Assembly: GCA_022340885.1 (NCBI GenBank)
Contig: JAJDND010000066.1
Coordinates: 47,354 to 111,353 of the forward strand
Origin: Desulfobacterales bacterium
GTDB taxonomy: Bacteria > Desulfobacterota > Desulfobacteria > Desulfobacterales > UBA11574
Direction of reading: 5' to 3'
DNA length: 64,000 nucleotides
The translations under genes and the position numbers were made by a program. Of the stretch, positions 62,006 through 64,000 are shown piece by piece (position 1 is the stretch's first letter; every line of letters begins with the position of its first letter). The notes below the pieces were generated by a model. The model ran no database searches. It saw only the letters and a program-made list of their open reading frames with translations, and was not told the origin of the DNA.

Positions 62006-63031
62006 ATGACAATCCCGGGAAATCTTAAGACCACCGCCATGGCCGTCCTGCCCCACAAGGATGAGGACAGGGCCCTTGAACTCGCACTGTCCATGGATAT
62101 ACCCTTTTGGCCGCAACTCCCTCACGTCAGTTATCATGAGGACATGTATGTCCAGGCCGCCGAACACTTCCCCGGAATTGTTCTGGACATGGAGAAACGA
62201 ACCCTTCGTTTTTCCATGGATAAATTTATCGACGAATTTGAAGAGACGATGGCCCATTTTAATGAGCCGGAATATTTTGACATTAGCACCGCCTATTCTA
62301 CGGTTTATCATAAATTCCTTACGATGGATCTTTCCCTTCGCCCGGCCATAAGAGGGCAGCTGGAGGGCCCGGTCAGCTTCGGCTTAAATGTCCTTGACCA
62401 GGATGACCGGCCGATTCTCTTTGAAGATACCATACGCCCGTTCATGCTCGAATTCATGGCAAAACGCATCAATATTCAGCTCAAACGTCTGCAACAGATG
62501 AATTCCCATGCCTTTATGTTCGTCGATGAACCGGGGCTGCAGTTTCTATTCAGCGCCCTGTCCGGTTATGACAGCATTAAAGCCAAATTCGATCTGGAGC
62601 ATTTTTTTTCAATGGTGAACAGGCCCCGCGGCATTCACTTATGCGGAAATCCGGACTGGGATTTTCTATTGAATTTCGATCTCGATATTCTTTCCTTGGA
62701 CATCTTTCAAAACGGGGAGGTCTTTTCTTCGTATTCTGCATCAATTAAACGGTTTCTCGAACGGGGCGGCGTCATTGCATGGGGAATCGTACCCACAAAT
62801 TTTGAACCCTTTGAGGCTGAAAGTATCGGGTCTTTGGAAAAAAGAATCACGGGGCTGTGGGATATTTTGGATGGGAAAGGCATCGATAGAACCTTTCTCA
62901 TATCGAGAAGTCTCTTGTCTCCGGCAACCTGCTGCCTGATCAATCCGGACGGAGAAAAAACCGTTGAAAAGGCGTTTCAGGTTGTCCGGGAATTGTCCCG
63001 CCGGCTGCGGGAAAAGTATGCACTCAGTTAG
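62006..63031 (+). CDS. MetE/UROD-like zinc methyltransferase family protein
   Basis: The protein of 341 residues is a single TIM barrel resembling the catalytic C-terminal domain of cobalamin-independent methionine synthase and related UROD-family methyltransferases. Zinc-type ligands are visible in GIHLCGNPDW and SPATCCL, with an acidic residue in FMFVDEPGLQF. The N-terminal folate-binding half of MetE is missing. In anaerobes such stand-alone barrels act with corrinoid proteins. The methyl donor and acceptor are unknown. The stop codon TAG (63029-63031) is the first triplet of an LH145 fragment. Confidence 0.75.
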   Translation: MTIPGNLKTTAMAVLPHKDEDRALELALSMDIPFWPQLPHVSYHEDMYVQAAEHFPGIVLDMEKRTLRFSMDKFIDEFEETMAHFNEPEYFDISTAYSTVYHKFLTMDLSLRPAIRGQLEGPVSFGLNVLDQDDRPILFEDTIRPFMLEFMAKRINIQLKRLQQMNSHAFMFVDEPGLQFLFSALSGYDSIKAKFDLEHFFSMVNRPRGIHLCGNPDWDFLLNFDLDILSLDIFQNGEVFSSYSASIKRFLERGGVIAWGIVPTNFEPFEAESIGSLEKRITGLWDILDGKGIDRTFLISRSLLSPATCCLINPDGEKTVEKAFQVVRELSRRLREKYALS

Positions 63032-63057
63032 AAGTGGTTTCAAGACCTTCAATGCGG
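63029..63057 (+). repeat. LH145 left-end fragment (TAGAAGTGG subtype)
   Basis: TAGAAGTGGTTTCAAGACC followed by TTCAATGCGG matches the left end of the copies at 6750 and 50956. It breaks off after 29 bp, where LH200 begins. The first three bases form the stop codon of the MetE-like gene. Confidence 0.7.
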
Positions 63058-63058
63058 A

Positions 63059-63290
63059 ATGGATAATCTTTTTTTTAAATCGGATGCTGTTTGAGTGGTG
63101 TGGGAATCGTTAAGAAAGTACAGGTGCATTCCGAAATTATATCTTTAAAAAAGCTTGAGTTCATATATTTAACATATTGATATTTAAGATATAATATCCT
63201 GTTCTTTCTTTACGACCCCTTGCAGCGAGTTCATACGGTTTAAAAAAAAAGATTATCCATGGAGCGCCGGTCCGGAAAACACCCCGATCA
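63059..63290. repeat. LH200 palindromic element with KHPD tail (copy 2)
   Basis: The core (63059-63260) has terminal inverted repeats ATGGATAATCTTTTTTTT and AAAAAAAAAGATTATCCAT, and an inner match GTTAAGAAAGTACAGG with CCTGTTCTTTCTTTACG. Similarity to copy 1 (49998) runs over the whole length, with many scattered substitutions. The tail ATGGAGCGCCGGTCCGG and AAAACACCCCGA is again attached. The frame that is open in copy 1 is interrupted here. Confidence 0.8.
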
Positions 63291-63296
63291 ATTACT

Positions 63297-63441
63297 TAGT
63301 GTCCATCCATAAATGAGGATTTTTGTTCAAGATCAAGGCATGCGAAAAAAATAACCACAGGCATATAATTGATATTCCGAGGATTATTTTTTGAGTATAA
63401 CGCAGAGGTTGGGCAAAAAGACCATTTATGGATGGACACTA
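63297..63441. repeat. LH145 element, TAGTGTCC subtype
   Basis: The 145-bp element has strong terminal inverted repeats: TAGTGTCCATCCATAAATG at the left and CATTTATGGATGGACACTA at the right. Inside, TTTTTGTTCAAGATCAAGGC and TTGGGCAAAAAG pair, AAAAAAATAACC and GGATTATTTTTT pair, and the centre GGCATATAATTGATATTCCG forms a hairpin. Its ends resemble the copy at 48857-49001. Confidence 0.88.
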
Positions 63442-63654
63442 AATAGAATTGATAAGCTTTATTTTATCAGTACCACAACGAAGAAATATAATTGGTATTT
63501 ATTATCCGTATTTTATAGCCTGATTTAAGCTATTGACTTTTGCGTTTCCAACCAGTAATTAGTAATCATTATCATCGTTTTTTGTTCACTTAAACCGGAT
63601 TAATTTTCATCTAAGCTGAGCGTTTCAATAAGAATTGCTCATCACCCTTGTTTC

Positions 63655-64000
63655 ATGAGCTTTAAAATGCGTGAACGGTCAAAAAATGAACGGCCACAGG
63701 AGAGGAAAGCGCCGGATTACATCGTCGGCCCCATGAAGCTGCAGAATGAGTTGATAGCATCGTGCCTGCAACAAAAAACCGGCAACGAATGCTTTGTTGT
63801 AAATGATATCAGCCAGGTCCGAAAGAACTCGAAAGACCAAAACCGGAAAAAGCTTTTATTCTGGGATTGCCAGGGAAAAAGTCTGAATGGCCTCCTGGCC
63901 GAGATGAGACCTTACATAAACAACAATAGATCGGACAGCTGCATCGTGCTCTTTAATGTGCCCACCAACACGGAATTTCAAAAGAAATTTGTTTTGAAGG
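63655..64000 (+). CDS. LuxR-type (CsgD-like) transcriptional regulator, N-terminal part
   Basis: Only the first 115 codons lie in the window. After a basic start the sequence reads PDYIVGPMKLQNELIASCLQ, LLFWDCQGKSLNGLLAEM and SCIVLFNVP, an alpha/beta layout of the kind found in atypical receiver domains of LuxR-family regulators common in Desulfobacteraceae. No canonical phospho-acceptor set is evident: the aspartate in FWDCQG is the candidate. The DNA-binding part would lie beyond the window. An ATG at 63667 is an alternative start. Confidence 0.55.
   Translation, partial: MSFKMRERSKNERPQERKAPDYIVGPMKLQNELIASCLQQKTGNECFVVNDISQVRKNSKDQNRKKLLFWDCQGKSLNGLLAEMRPYINNNRSDSCIVLFNVPTNTEFQKKFVLK

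Overview
The window looks like a chromosomal segment of a strictly anaerobic, sulfate-reducing-type Desulfobacterota bacterium, probably of the Desulfobacterales. The signs are an indolepyruvate:ferredoxin oxidoreductase beside a phenylacetate-CoA ligase, and an oxygen-defence island with desulfoferrodoxin, flavodiiron protein, a CX4C rubredoxin-like protein, ferritin and cytochrome bd. PurH is split into two genes, the SRP RNA is of the long type, and a selD relic keeps an in-frame UGA. These assignments come from reading motifs and gene order; no database search was run. I saw no tRNA, rRNA, CRISPR array, prophage or intact insertion sequence.

Layout. 1-4030 (minus): TRAP substrate-binding protein (partial), paaK, iorB, iorA, an aromatic 2-oxoacid/aryl-CoA module. 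4557-7854 (plus): DNA glycosylase, a PLP-decarboxylase relic, an FAD oxidoreductase and an M28 peptidase. 8084-11758 (minus): a receiver-cyclase protein and a PAS sensor kinase. 12772-18125: a thiamine region with divergent thiZXY and thiD plus a transporter, each arm behind a TPP riboswitch. 18653-25847 (minus): proC, ccdA, DUF4390, ntrY, ntrX, rsmD, coaD. 26225-30297 (plus): yggT, divIVA, two pilT-type ATPases, a zinc-finger/pseudo-receiver protein and a 48-residue protein. 30466-35805 (minus): tilS, ftsH, folP, a small membrane protein, coaX. Then SRP RNA, grpE-dnaK, an aldo/keto reductase, recQ, a selD relic, a transglutaminase-like protein, threonine aldolase, split purH, prepilin peptidase and a rhomboid-DnaJ fusion.

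50242-60205 is one minus-strand block of about sixteen redox and iron genes: ferredoxin, flavodiiron protein, two rubredoxins, a CBS protein, an FMN-reductase/arsenate-reductase fusion, cytochrome bd, zinc ribbons, flavodoxin, ferritin, desulfoferrodoxin and a frameshifted ferritin-like gene. Together they would reduce oxygen and superoxide, store iron and pass electrons through small Fe-S and flavin carriers. Fumarase, a MetE/UROD-like protein and the start of a LuxR-type regulator close the window.

The most unusual signal is a dispersed family of long-hairpin elements of about 145 bp (called LH145 here). Copies have different terminal arms, but each arm pairs with its own partner, and an inner architecture is shared. 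One copy lies inside the P3 stem-loop of the thiZXY TPP riboswitch, leaving aptamer halves that still pair on both sides. Four copies begin exactly at the TAG stop codon of the neighbouring gene. A second palindromic family of about 200 bp (LH200) is followed by a conserved tail containing a mini-ORF with a KHPD motif.
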